Positions 26,861 through 37,407 of a stretch of DNA of 64,000 nt are shown here, piece after piece. The notes beneath the pieces are model-generated. The model had not been told where the DNA came from, did not search any database, and saw only the letters and a list, made by a program, of their open reading frames with translations. Made by a program: the position numbers and the translations under genes. The stretch lies in assembly GCA_016177705.1 (NCBI GenBank), contig JACOUT010000007.1, positions 64,674 to 128,673 of the forward strand. The letters are read 5' to 3'. Every line of letters begins with the position of its first letter. Within the stretch, counting starts at the first letter, position 1. The stretch comes from Deltaproteobacteria bacterium (GTDB lineage Bacteria; Myxococcota; UBA727; VGSZ01).

Positions 26861-27406
26861 TCAGGGCGTCCGGCGACCACCTACCAGCGCTCGCAGCCGG
26901 CGGATCGCCGTGGGCTCCTTCATCTCCTGCAAGACGTCGAGCACTCGGCCGGCGTCGATCAAGCCGCGCTTGCGCAGCTCGGCCAGGTCGTGCCGGTCCT
27001 TGTCGCGATCCGAGAGCAGCTTGGCGACGATGATCAGGTGCAGCGGCCACACCGGCACCCGGTAGCGCAGCACCGACGCCGGCCGTGCGGCCATCAGCGC
27101 GCTCACGTCCGGCTCCGAGGAGGGGAACAGCAGGTCGATGCGCTCCTCGGGGTCACGGCGATCCGGGATGGCCGCGTAGTGGATGTGCTCGAGCACCTCG
27201 TCGACGGCGACACCCTGCGATCGCAGCGCTGCGAGCAGCGGCTCGCGTGCGTCGTCGCCGATGAAGAGGTCGATGTCGCGCGTCGCGCGCGTGTAGCCGT
27301 GTGCCGCCATGGCGAACGCACCGCCCACCGCCCAATCGGCGTCGAGCGCGGCGAGCGTGCGGGCGCAGCGCGCGAACAGCGCGCGCAACTTGGGGGACGT
27401 GGTCAC
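26861..27406 (-). CDS. Stand-alone nucleotidyltransferase-fold protein (DUF6036/AbiEii-like)
   Basis: 181 residues from GTG at 27406, which overlaps the stop of the upstream gene (GTGA). Polymerase-beta-type nucleotidyltransferase core: WAVGGAFAMAAHGYTRATRDIDLF, where GG and DxD supply the nucleotide and metal contacts, and a third acid in ERIDLLFPS. It is a clear paralogue of the NTase half of the gene upstream. Small proteins of this type act as tRNA or protein-modifying toxins or antitoxins in several bacteria. The two genes are translated together and behave as a cassette; the partner's HTH suggests self-regulation. Confidence 0.82.
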   Translation of the reverse strand: MTTSPKLRALFARCARTLAALDADWAVGGAFAMAAHGYTRATRDIDLFIGDDAREPLLAALRSQGVAVDEVLEHIHYAAIPDRRDPEERIDLLFPSSEPDVSALMAARPASVLRYRVPVWPLHLIIVAKLLSDRDKDRHDLAELRKRGLIDAGRVLDVLQEMKEPTAIRRLRALVGGRRTP

Positions 27407-28260
27407 CGGGTCGCCTCCAGGCGCCCGAGCGCGGCCACGGCGTCGAACCGGCGCCTGGTCCACGGGTCGCCGCCGGCACCGAGCCTCCGGAGCCTGCGCA
27501 GCTCTGCGCGCACGGCGCGCCGCGTGGTCAGCCCGGCGTCGATCAAGCGCAGCGCGTCGGAGTGCTCCTTGGCGCGGACCGACATCAGCTTCATCGCGGC
27601 GAGCGCCAATGCAGGGAGAACCGGTACCTCAACCCCTCGTAGCAGCCGCCGCTCGGCATGGAGCAGCGCGCTCGCCGCCGGTTCCAGCGTCGGAAAGATG
27701 ATGTCGATGCGATCGTTCTCCCCGCCGGCCGTCGGGTAGGCGGCGGCGATCTCGTCGCCGAAATGCGCGATGCCGAGGCCAGCGCCGCGAAAGGCGTTCA
27801 GCGCCGACCGATGGCCATCGTCGATGAAGACGTCGACGTCGGTGGTCTCGCGCGGGATGCCGAGCGCTTCGAGCGCGGTGGCGCCGCCGATCGCCCACGG
27901 TACGCCGCGGCGGTCGAGCTCGGGCGCGAGCGCGAGCAGCGCGGGCAAGGCGGCGCCCCCGCCGACTGGGGCGCTCGGAGCAGCGCCGCCGCGCCGCGGC
28001 CGAGGCGCGGCGGCACGACTGCCGGTGAGCCTGAGCGCGGCCGCGGTCGTCGTCGCGTTGGACTCGAGCAGCGCGAGGAGCGCGAGCAGTTGCGCGCTCG
28101 GGCGAGCGCGCCGGTGGCGCACCTTGGATAAGTAGCCCGGCGAGAGGCGCAGCAGCGCCTCCAGCTCGGAGAGCGTGTGCCCGCGCGCCAGCAGGCGCTG
28201 CAGCAAGCGTCCTGGTTGCAGGGTGCGCGCGGTGTTCGACGGCTGGGCACGTCCGGGCAT
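27403..28260 (-). CDS. HTH domain fused to a nucleotidyltransferase domain
   Basis: 285 residues from ATG at 28260. Residues about 15-75 form an XRE/Cro-like helix-turn-helix (HTLSELEALLRLSPGYLSKV, then RRARPSAQLL). After a Pro/Arg linker comes an NTase core (about 115-270) with AIGGATALEALGIPRETTDVDVFIDD containing GG and DVD, and RIDIIFPT as the third acid. It resembles the downstream stand-alone NTase over its whole length, so the pair probably arose by duplication. A perfect palindrome sits 2-15 bases upstream of the start, a likely operator for this HTH. Function unknown; a toxin-antitoxin or defence role is inference. Confidence 0.8.
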   Translation of the reverse strand: MPGRAQPSNTARTLQPGRLLQRLLARGHTLSELEALLRLSPGYLSKVRHRRARPSAQLLALLALLESNATTTAAALRLTGSRAAAPRPRRGGAAPSAPVGGGAALPALLALAPELDRRGVPWAIGGATALEALGIPRETTDVDVFIDDGHRSALNAFRGAGLGIAHFGDEIAAAYPTAGGENDRIDIIFPTLEPAASALLHAERRLLRGVEVPVLPALALAAMKLMSVRAKEHSDALRLIDAGLTTRRAVRAELRRLRRLGAGGDPWTRRRFDAVAALGRLEATR

Positions 28261-28262
28261 AT

Positions 28263-28275
28263 GGGAATCATTCCC
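28263..28275. promoter_or_regulatory. Palindrome gggaat-c-attccc before the HTH-NTase gene
   Basis: Perfect 6-bp arms around one base, 2 bases upstream of the start codon, where it overlaps the ribosome-binding site region. Binding of the encoded HTH dimer here would block translation initiation or transcription, giving autoregulation. Confidence 0.55.
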
Positions 28276-28304
28276 AAGAGGGCCGGCTCGCGCAAGCGGT
28301 CGGC

Positions 28305-29410
28305 TCACCGATCGTCGAGGCCGACCGCCGCCGGCAGCGTCAGCTCGAAGCGGACGCCGCCTCCCTCGCGATCGCGCACGGCGATGGTGCCGCCGTGGCG
28401 CTCAGCGACCAGCCGACAGAAGTAGAGCCCGAGGCCGCGGTTACCGGCGCTCTGGCCGTCGGTCACCTGGCCGTACTTGTCGAACAGCCGCGCCTGATGC
28501 TGCCGGGGGATGGAGGGGCCGTCGTTGCCCACCGTGACCACCAAGCGGCCGGCGTCGGCGCGCACTGCGACCTCGACCACGCCGAGCGGGCCGACGAAGC
28601 GGGCGGCGTTGCCGAGCAGGTTCTGCAACACGCGCGCGACCAGCGAAGCGTCGAACGAGGCCCGCGGCAGCGCGGCGGCGATCGCGATCGACAGGCTCGC
28701 GCCGCGCGCCACTACCACGGGACGGAAGCGACGCGATGTCTCGCGGACGGCCTCGCCGAGGTCGCCGAGCGCGGGCGCGAAGGGCACCTGCCCGTCCTCC
28801 GCCAAGGCCACGTCGAGCATGTCGAGCAGCATGTGTTGGGTTTGATCGCATGCCGTGAGCGCGTCGACCGCCGCCGGATGCAGGTCGGGTGCGGCTTGCT
28901 CCAGCTCGCGCGCCAGGTGGCCAAGGTTCAAGCGCACCACGCTGAGCGGGTTCTTCAGATCGTGCATCAACAGGCCGGTGAGGCGCTGGCGCGCCACGTC
29001 GAGCGCCCGGCGCTGCTCGTCGGCGTCGCGGCGAAACTGCTGCGCCCGCAGCAGCACGCGCACGCGCGCTAGAAGCTCGTCTTGGTAGACCGGCTTGGTG
29101 ATGAAGTCGTCGGCGCCGGCCTCCTTGCCGCGCACGCGCGCGCCGCGGTCGCTGAGCGCGGTCACCAACACCACCGGCAAGAACGGCAGGTGCAGATCCT
29201 CCCTGATGATCCGACAAGCGGCGACGCCGTCTGGCGGCGGCATCATCAAGTCGAGCAGCACCAGGTCGACGCCCCCCTGCTGCACGCGCGCCAGCCCGGA
29301 AGCGCCGTCCTCGGCGCTGCAGGTGGTGAAGCCCTCGCGCTTGAGGATGCTCTCGAGCAGCCGCCGGTTGGCCGCCTCGTCGTCGACGATGAGGATGTTC
29401 GGCGGTGCGC

Positions 29411-29414
<4 letters not shown>
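28305..29414 (-). CDS. Response regulator-histidine kinase hybrid (REC-HisKA-HATPase)
   Basis: 369 residues from ATG at 29414, which overlaps the upstream kinase stop (ATGA). The order is reversed compared with common hybrids: an N-terminal receiver domain (1-120; phospho-acceptor Asp in LVLLDLMMPP, Lys in FITKP), then a dimerisation segment with the phospho-His in LLMHDLKNPLSVV, then an ATPase domain (LLGNAARFV, GNRGLGLYFCRLV). No membrane span. It probably takes phosphate from the PAS kinase directly upstream and passes or integrates the signal; no DNA-binding output domain is attached. Confidence 0.92.
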
Positions 29415-30703
<1,289 letters not shown>

Positions 30704-30860
30704 GGACCGTCCAGCTCGGACACCGGCGACGCGCTCATCGAGGCACCCCTTGCCGAGGGGGTCTTCGGCCGCGCCGGCCGGATCTTAAGGGCCCCCGGAG
30801 CCGGCGGGCGCCAGGATGGGCGCCGGGCTCTAGAGGCGGACCATCGTGTACGCGTCCTCC

Positions 30861-33188
30861 CTACCCCGAAGCGCCCAGGACGCGCCGTGCCCGGGCGCGC
30901 ACGAGCAGCACACCGAGCGCGCCCACGCCGAGCGCCGCAGACGCGACGCCCGCGGGCAGCAGCGGCAGGTGATAGCGGAGGGCGACCGGCCCCGCGGCCA
31001 CGTCATCGACCACGACACCGAGCTGCACGCCGGCGACACGGACGACGTCGAGCGCAGCTCCTCCTTGCTGGGCACGCCAGCCGGGCCACCACGGCTGGCG
31101 CAGCACCACCACGGCGCCGCCGGTGCCGGCGAGCTCGACGACGCCGCGAGCGGGGCCGTCGAAGCGCGCGCCGGTGACCCGCGCGGCGGTGCCGTCAGGG
31201 AGCAACCGGTGCACTCGCCCAGTCGGGTCGTCGACCAGCGCGAGCACCTCGCCCGCGCTGGTGGCCCCCACGACGCGCCGGATCAGCTCGTCCTCGTCGG
31301 CGATCAAGCTAGGGCGCGGCGCCACGGTGGCGCGCGGCAGCGGGTCGGTGAGCGCGAAGATCCGGGCGGCGAACGGCGGCGCCTCCGCGAGCGCCACCGG
31401 CACGAGCGCCGGCGACGGCGCGCCGCGCGAGGAGACATGGGTGCAGCCGAGCGCAATGGCGGGGCCGAGGACGCCGCCCTCCTCGTCGAGCAGCGTGCGG
31501 GAGAACAGCACCGTCGGCCGCTGGCTCGTCGACAGAAAGTCATGCGGCGCGCCGGGCCCACCGCACTGCTGGAAGTTGGTCTTGTGATCCATGAAGTCCG
31601 CGAGAAGGTCCCCTTCGGCCCCGAGGTCCCGGTCCGCAGCATCGACGTGGGTCGCAACGAGCTGGCGGCCGGCGCACAGCACGGCGTCGGCGGGGAGCGC
31701 CAGCAAGGGGCGCGGCCGCGCGCCGTCGAGCCACGGCCCCGACCACGGCAGCGCGGCGGGCGCTGCGCGCGCGAGCTCGAGCACGAGGATGAAGACTGCC
31801 CAGCCGGCCGTGCGCCGCCGCCACAGCACCAGCACCAGCAGTGCGCCGAACAACGCGCTGGTCACCGCAGCAACCACCAGCACCGTGGTGAGGCTGGCCG
31901 TCCCCGGGAACGGCGCGCGTCCGGCGACGGCAAGTGCCGCGGCGTCGATGGAGGTGCGTGAGGCGAACAGGCCGGCAGCGCCAGCGGCGCAGAGCGCGCC
32001 GAGCGCCGCGCCGGCCACCTGCACGGTGCGTCGCACCCGCGGCAGACGCGCGACGACGTCGAGCGCGATCGCCGCAAGCAACAGCAGCGCCAACGACGTC
32101 AGCGCGAAGTACTTCGATGGATAGCGAAACAACGAGAGCGGGGGACACAACCACAGGGCGAGGCGGTAGAGCGGGGTCTGATCGCCGAGGGCGAGCACGA
32201 GCGACGCGAGCGCGAGCGTCGCGGGCGCCCGGGCCCGTCGCGCGCGCACGACGGACAGGGCCGCCGCCAGCGCCACCACGCCGACGAAGGGGCCGATGTT
32301 CCAGCCGGCGCGAGCCATGCGCGTGCCGCGCCACGCTTGGATCAAGGTGGCGTCGACGTCGGTGCGAGCGAGCGCGACGTTGGGCAAGAGCACGCCGAAG
32401 GCCTCGGGGAGCTCGAGCGGCCAGGCGGCGAGGTCCGTCACGCCGCGAGCGCGCGCCGCGGCGCTTCGCAGGTCCAACGACGGCAGCACCTGCAGGCCGG
32501 CGATCAGCGTGCCGCACGCGAGCGCGGCGACCAGCGTCGTCACCGCCCTGCGTCGGCGTCGCTTCGCCATGGCCGCAATCCCCTCGGCCGTGCCGATGAG
32601 GCCCGCCCAGAGCGCCGCCTGCAGCTCGCCGTGGAGCGCCAACAGTCCGAGGCCGAGAACGACGCCGAGGATCGCGTGGGCCTGGTGGCCGTGGTCGCGC
32701 CGCAGCGCGCGGGCCCCCGCCCACACGAGCGGCACCAGCGCCGCGGTGACGACGTGCGGACCATGGAGGATGAGGTTGAGCGTGGTGCCCGACAAGACAT
32801 GGGCGAGGCCGAGCGCGATGCTCGCCGTGCGCGTCAGACCAAAGACCCTGCCGAGCCACGACGCGGCGAACGCGGCGACGACCAGCCACACGCAGGTGAA
32901 GAGCGTGGCGGCCGTCTCCGGAGAGAACGGCAGCAACAGCCACGAGAGCGGCGAGAAGACCAGGCCCTCGGGATCTTCGAGCAGGGGTCCGCCGCCTGCG
33001 AAGGCGGCGTCGAGGGCCAGTCCTTCACCTTCCTTCACGCCCTGGTGGATGGCGCAGGTCATGGGCAGCAAGTTGCGGCTGAAGTCGAGGCCGAAGAAGC
33101 GCTCACCGACGAGGATCGGGGCCCCGAAGAACAGCGCGGCGACGAGCGCGGCCGCGAGCGGAGCAGGCACGCGCCGCCAGGCAGTCAC
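30861..33188 (-). CDS. YfhO-like polytopic membrane protein
   Basis: 775 residues with about twelve hydrophobic spans over the first 500, then an outer domain and a last span near the C-terminus. The end, QPWWPGWRAQQGG followed by VVRVAGVQLGVVV and a final GVVALRYHLP-like strand, is the YfhO-family signature. These proteins belong to the GT-C-like glycosyltransferases that use lipid-linked sugars to modify envelope polymers. GTG start, directly abutting the stop of the glycosyltransferase upstream. The pair probably forms a lipid-sugar supplier and user. Confidence 0.83.
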   Translation of the reverse strand: MTAWRRVPAPLAAALVAALFFGAPILVGERFFGLDFSRNLLPMTCAIHQGVKEGEGLALDAAFAGGGPLLEDPEGLVFSPLSWLLLPFSPETAATLFTCVWLVVAAFAASWLGRVFGLTRTASIALGLAHVLSGTTLNLILHGPHVVTAALVPLVWAGARALRRDHGHQAHAILGVVLGLGLLALHGELQAALWAGLIGTAEGIAAMAKRRRRRAVTTLVAALACGTLIAGLQVLPSLDLRSAAARARGVTDLAAWPLELPEAFGVLLPNVALARTDVDATLIQAWRGTRMARAGWNIGPFVGVVALAAALSVVRARRARAPATLALASLVLALGDQTPLYRLALWLCPPLSLFRYPSKYFALTSLALLLLAAIALDVVARLPRVRRTVQVAGAALGALCAAGAAGLFASRTSIDAAALAVAGRAPFPGTASLTTVLVVAAVTSALFGALLVLVLWRRRTAGWAVFILVLELARAAPAALPWSGPWLDGARPRPLLALPADAVLCAGRQLVATHVDAADRDLGAEGDLLADFMDHKTNFQQCGGPGAPHDFLSTSQRPTVLFSRTLLDEEGGVLGPAIALGCTHVSSRGAPSPALVPVALAEAPPFAARIFALTDPLPRATVAPRPSLIADEDELIRRVVGATSAGEVLALVDDPTGRVHRLLPDGTAARVTGARFDGPARGVVELAGTGGAVVVLRQPWWPGWRAQQGGAALDVVRVAGVQLGVVVDDVAAGPVALRYHLPLLPAGVASAALGVGALGVLLVRARARRVLGASG

Positions 33189-33908
33189 CTACGGCCTCTT
33201 CTTCGACAGCGGCGAGACGCGGTGTTGCACGAGCGCGTACATGGCGGTGAACGCGTGCCGTGCGCGGATCTTCTTGCCTTGCAGCATGTTCCGCCCCCGG
33301 TAGCGCACCGGTACCTCGACGATCCGGTGTCCCGTGCGCAGCGCTTTGGCCGTGAACTCGGGACAGAACTCGAAGCCGTTCTCGGTGAGGTCGAAGTCGT
33401 CGAGCACGCTGCGTCGGAAGACCTTGTAGCCGGTGGCCTCGTCGGTGATGGGGGCGCGAAACAGCGTGGCCGCGGTGACCGTCAGGATGCGGTTGGCGAG
33501 CCAGTAGCGGGCGGCCATCCCTTCGGGGAAGGGCGCGCTCAGGAAGCGGCTGCCGTAGACGATATCCACTTGTGGGTCGGAGAACGGCTCGAGCAGTGTA
33601 GCGTAGTTCTCCAAGGGATCGTACTCGAGGTCGCCGTCCTGGATCAGGAAGATGTCGCCGGCGGCGAGCTTGAAGCCCGCGCGAACGGCAGCGCCCTTGC
33701 CGTGATTCAGCACTGACGAGTGCACCCGCACCTCGGGAGGGAAGGCCGCGCCCGCCAGCAGGCGGCCGGTGCCGTCGTCGGAGCCGTCGTCCACCACCAC
33801 CACTTCGCGCGCGATGCCCGCGGGCAGCTCGGCGGCCAGCGCGCGCCGGATGATCTCCAAGATCAAGGCGCGTTCATTATACACTGGAATGATGATGGAG
33901 ACCTTCAC
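33189..33908 (-). CDS. Family 2 glycosyltransferase (polyprenyl-phosphate hexose synthase type)
   Basis: 239 residues. N-terminal SIIIPVYNERALI, VVVDDGSDDGTGRLL and IQDGDLEYDP supply the nucleotide-sugar and metal sites, and YGSRFL lies in the acceptor region: the layout of dolichyl/undecaprenyl-phosphate mannose or glucose synthases. The C-terminal part lacks membrane spans, so it is soluble or peripherally bound. It likely charges polyprenyl phosphate with a sugar that the downstream YfhO-like protein transfers. Confidence 0.92.
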   Translation of the reverse strand: MKVSIIIPVYNERALILEIIRRALAAELPAGIAREVVVVDDGSDDGTGRLLAGAAFPPEVRVHSSVLNHGKGAAVRAGFKLAAGDIFLIQDGDLEYDPLENYATLLEPFSDPQVDIVYGSRFLSAPFPEGMAARYWLANRILTVTAATLFRAPITDEATGYKVFRRSVLDDFDLTENGFEFCPEFTAKALRTGHRIVEVPVRYRGRNMLQGKKIRARHAFTAMYALVQHRVSPLSKKRP

Positions 33909-34039
33909 GGCCGGCTTCCCGGGCGGTGTTGGCAGTCATCTTCGCCGCCTCGGCGGAGGCGCACGCGTGGGGAGACTCGGCTGAGGGCCATCGCCGGACG
34001 AGGCTACACCTCCCCGCGCCCGCCCAGCGAGGAACGCGC

Positions 34040-35116
34040 TCAGAGGTCGAGCACCTCGTCGTGAAAGCCCTGTCCCCAGGTGCGGACCAGGAACTGCCGC
34101 AGCGGGGCGCCCGCGCTCTGCGAACGCAGCGTCTGGTAGAGCTGGTCCGACGTCGAGAACTGGAAGTCGTCGATGCCGGCGAAGCGCCGGTGCAGCTCGA
34201 GCGAGCGGCGCGTCAGGTACGCGAGCATCGCTTTGAACTGCGCGTTGGCGGCGAAGTAGCCCGGGTCGAGCTCCTCGACGGCGAGGCCGACCGCCAGGCC
34301 GTAGCCGACGAACTCGATGACGCCGGACTGGTCGCGCCAGCCGTCGTTCCACAGCCCCTCGTCGTACAGCGAGATGGCCGCCTCGCCGCCGTTCAGGTAG
34401 GCGTTCCACTCGTCCCACAGGTAGAGCGGCGTGTCGTCCCAGGCGCTCTGGCCGCTGACGTAGGTGTCGAAGCGGAAGTCGCGCAGCGCCGAGGGCACGT
34501 AGGGCACCACCTCGTGCTTCCAGATGCCCGGCTCGACGACGAAGCAGGCGCGATCGTGCAACAGGTAGAGCGCGTTCGAGGGCTCGTTGTTCGGGTTCTC
34601 GTAGTTCCGCAGGTAGGCGTGGATGCCGTGGCTCACCTCGTGGGCGCAGGTGACCAGATCGGGATCGCAGTAGTAGTCGACCTGGTCGTTCGGCAGGTGG
34701 CGCACGATGTCGCGCAGCGCCGTGCCCTGCACGGTGCGCGTATTGAGCGCCTGGTGCTGCAGGCACTCGAGGTCGGGCGGCAGCTCGCCGGGCTCGCCGG
34801 GATCCTCGGGAGGCGGATCGTCGGGCGGCGGGTCGTCGGGCGGCGGATCATCGGGCGGCGGATCGTCGGGCGGCGGGTCATCTGGCGGCGGGTCGTCGGG
34901 CGGCGGATCATCGGGCGGCGGGTCGCCGGGCGGCGGATCGTCCGGGTCCTCGGGCGGCTCGGCCGGCGGCGCCCCTGGATCGTGCGCGCCGGGGTGCGGC
35001 TCGCCCTGCGGATCGTGCTCGCCGTCGAACAGCGGCTCGATCTCGTGGCTGCACGCCGCGCCGTTGGCGACGACGACGGCGAGGGCGATGAGGAGCGAAA
35101 TCGACGAGACGCGCAT
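34040..35116 (-). CDS. HExxH-containing lipoprotein with DPPPD repeat linker
   Basis: 358 residues. Lipoprotein signal (MRVSSISLLIALAVVVANGAAC), an acidic Pro/Asp linker with about nine DDPPP units (about 55-105), then a globular domain. CAHEVSHGIHAYL near residue 158 is an HExxH zinc motif, and a run of acidic residues near VEELD could give the third ligand, as in Glu-zincins. No peptidase family is recognised beyond the motif, so the enzyme class is an inference. Divergent from the glycosidase-like gene that begins 152 bases away. Confidence 0.72.
   Translation of the reverse strand: MRVSSISLLIALAVVVANGAACSHEIEPLFDGEHDPQGEPHPGAHDPGAPPAEPPEDPDDPPPGDPPPDDPPPDDPPPDDPPPDDPPPDDPPPDDPPPDDPPPEDPGEPGELPPDLECLQHQALNTRTVQGTALRDIVRHLPNDQVDYYCDPDLVTCAHEVSHGIHAYLRNYENPNNEPSNALYLLHDRACFVVEPGIWKHEVVPYVPSALRDFRFDTYVSGQSAWDDTPLYLWDEWNAYLNGGEAAISLYDEGLWNDGWRDQSGVIEFVGYGLAVGLAVEELDPGYFAANAQFKAMLAYLTRRSLELHRRFAGIDDFQFSTSDQLYQTLRSQSAGAPLRQFLVRTWGQGFHDEVLDL
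34812..34940 (-). repeat. 15-bp tandem repeats encoding the DDPPP linker
   Basis: About nine imperfect 15-bp units of the type ggcggatcgtcgggc in frame in the lipoprotein gene. They vary mainly at one base (gga/ggg, cat/cgt), so the copy number could change by slippage. Confidence 0.8.
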
Positions 35117-35268
35117 GGCTCACCTCGGCGCCCGCGACGCTACGCTCGCTCACTGACGTCGCCATCGGTCGCAGGTCGCACCAACCACGGCGCGCTCGTC
35201 GGTCGATGGTCCGAGCGCAGCGTGCGCTGGCCATTGCCGCCGAGGGTTGCGCTTGGCATTGGCCGCCC

Positions 35269-37398
35269 ATGAGCATGCGCGCCCATCCCTTCACGCTCGT
35301 CGTCGTCTTGGCCGCCCTACCCGCGCTCGCCGCGGTCGGCGACAACGCGGTCGGCATCAACGTCCACCTGCCCCACAACTCGCTGCACCTGCTCGACAAG
35401 GTGGCGGACGCGGGCATCCACTGGGTGCGCGTCGACGGTAACTGGGATCTGTTCGAGCCGGTCGACGTGCCCGACGTGCCGGTGGGCAGCCGCAACAGCT
35501 CGGTCGCCTACGACGAGGCCTCCTACACCTTCGCGCTGATGGACCTGGTGGTCTGCAAGGCGCACGCGCGCGACCTGAACGTCTACATGAGCCTCGGCTA
35601 TTCGCCGTGCTGGGCAGCGAGCGACCCAGGGGCGGCGAGCTGCGGCCCGACGCCGCCCATCGCCGGCAAGTTCGACGCCATGGTGTTCGCCGCCGTGCGC
35701 CACTACGCCGACGGCATCGACTGCGGCGCCGACGGCACCGCCTTCGTCACCCACTTCGGCATGTGGAACGAGGCGAACCTCGACGGCTTCTGGACCGGCA
35801 CCACCGCGGCCTATCGCGATGACATCCTCGTTCCCGGCGCCGCCGCCGCGCGCGCGGCCTGCTCCGACTGCACCGTGCTCGGTCCGGACTTCGCGCACGT
35901 CGGAGAGGCGGACAACGAGCTCGAGACCGTGCTGTGCAACGCGGCGGCGCTCGCCTCCATCGACGTCATCGCGCACCACAACTACCACGGCTTCGGCGGC
36001 GCCATCTGGGACGGCGACAGCTACGACAACGCGCTCGACGATCAGCGCTTCTCGTTTTCGCGCCGCAGCCTGGCCGACGTGATGGAGCTGTGCGTCGCCG
36101 GCGGCCGCGAGGTGTGGATCACCGAGACCGGCACGCGCGCCGACACCGATCAGCCGGGCGATCCGTCGCTCACCGATCAGGCCGAGTACGTCACCAACGT
36201 GCTCGAGGCGCAGCTGGCGCGCGCGTGGTTGACCAACACCTTCATCTACGAGGTGGTCGACGACACCACCAGCACCATCTCGGGCTACGGCCTGTGGCGC
36301 TGCGCGCAAGGGCCGGGCGGCTTCACCGAGCCGTGCTTCGAGAAGCCGGCGGTACAGGCGATCCGCGACTTCCTGGCCGATCATCCGCAGTTCGGTCCGC
36401 CGGCGCCGATGCCCGCGTGCAGCAATGGGCTCGACGACGACGGCGACACGCTGGCCGACTTCCCCGCCGATCCTGGCTGCGTCGACGCCGCCGACGGCGA
36501 CGAGAGCAATGCGGCGCCCGTCGCCACGCTGCGCGCGCCCCCGGGCGCGGCCGTGACGCTCGACGCCGATGACGCCGAATACGACGCCGCCTTCGCCACA
36601 CTGCTGCCGTCATCGACGTTCGTCACTCCCGACGTGCCCACCGCGGTGCCGAACGACGCCGACCTGTCGGCCCGGGTGCTCGCCGTGCTGGCCCCGTCCG
36701 GCGCCGAGGTTGCCATCTTCATCGACGTCACCGACGACGTGCACGACAACACGCACCCACCGGCCGACCTCTGGCAGGGCGACAGCGTGCAGCTCGCCTT
36801 CGACCCGAACGGCAGCGGCGGCGGTGCCTACGCCACGGGTGACCTCGAGATCGGCGTGGCGCTGCTCGCCGGCGTGCCCACGCTGCAGGTCTTCTACGGC
36901 ACCGACCCCGGCATCGAGGTCGCGGTGGCGCGCAACGGCAGCCACACCACGTACGAGCTGACCGTGCCGACGTCGTTCCTGTTCCCGGGCGCCGGCACGC
37001 TCGACCCCGGGCTTCAGTCGTCGATGTCGCTCTTGGTCAACGAGGCCGACGGCGCAGGGCGCGAGGGCTGGCTCGAGTGGGCGGGCGGCATCGGCCGCTT
37101 CAAGCGTCCCGACGACTTCGGACGGCTCTTGTTGGTCGACGCACAGGGCAATGAGGGTGAAGGGGAAGGCGAAGGCGAAGGGGAAGGCGAAGGGGAAGGC
37201 GAGGGTGAAGGGGAAGGGGAAGGCGAGCCAGGCGAGGGCGAGGGTGAGCCCAGCGAAGGCGAGGGCGAGGGCGACGACGCACCGCCGCGCTCCTCGTGTG
37301 GCTGCGGTGCGACCCCTGGTCGCGACGGCGGCTTGGCCGCGGGCGCGATGGCCGCGGCGCTCGCGTGCGGGGGGCTTGGTCGCCGCCGCCGACGGTGA
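35269..37398 (+). CDS. Clan GH-A glycosidase-like surface protein with EGE array and MYXO-CTERM-like anchor
   Basis: 709 residues from ATG at 35269. Signal peptide, then a TIM-barrel-like region: FGMWNEANLDGFW with acid/base Glu 168 and EVWITETGT with nucleophile Glu 286, the two carboxylates of clan GH-A (GH39/GH5-like). A CSNGLDDDGDTLADFPADPGC calcium-loop motif and a beta domain (about 440-620) resembling CBM9 follow. A Glu-Gly array (about 628-668) leads to SSCGCGAT, a hydrophobic span and five Arg, a three-part sorting tail. A secreted, surface-bound carbohydrate-active enzyme; the substrate is unknown. Confidence 0.82.
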   Translation: MSMRAHPFTLVVVLAALPALAAVGDNAVGINVHLPHNSLHLLDKVADAGIHWVRVDGNWDLFEPVDVPDVPVGSRNSSVAYDEASYTFALMDLVVCKAHARDLNVYMSLGYSPCWAASDPGAASCGPTPPIAGKFDAMVFAAVRHYADGIDCGADGTAFVTHFGMWNEANLDGFWTGTTAAYRDDILVPGAAAARAACSDCTVLGPDFAHVGEADNELETVLCNAAALASIDVIAHHNYHGFGGAIWDGDSYDNALDDQRFSFSRRSLADVMELCVAGGREVWITETGTRADTDQPGDPSLTDQAEYVTNVLEAQLARAWLTNTFIYEVVDDTTSTISGYGLWRCAQGPGGFTEPCFEKPAVQAIRDFLADHPQFGPPAPMPACSNGLDDDGDTLADFPADPGCVDAADGDESNAAPVATLRAPPGAAVTLDADDAEYDAAFATLLPSSTFVTPDVPTAVPNDADLSARVLAVLAPSGAEVAIFIDVTDDVHDNTHPPADLWQGDSVQLAFDPNGSGGGAYATGDLEIGVALLAGVPTLQVFYGTDPGIEVAVARNGSHTTYELTVPTSFLFPGAGTLDPGLQSSMSLLVNEADGAGREGWLEWAGGIGRFKRPDDFGRLLLVDAQGNEGEGEGEGEGEGEGEGEGEGEGEGEPGEGEGEPSEGEGEGDDAPPRSSCGCGATPGRDGGLAAGAMAAALACGGLGRRRRR
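37151..37274 (+). repeat. Purine-rich hexamer array encoding Glu-Gly repeats
   Basis: Low-complexity gaaggg/gaaggc/gagggc units encode EGE in the glycosidase-like gene. Pure purine strand of about 120 bases. The convergent gene carries the same array on the other strand (38631-38762). Confidence 0.85.
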
Positions 37399-37407
37399 AG
37401 GCGCGAG

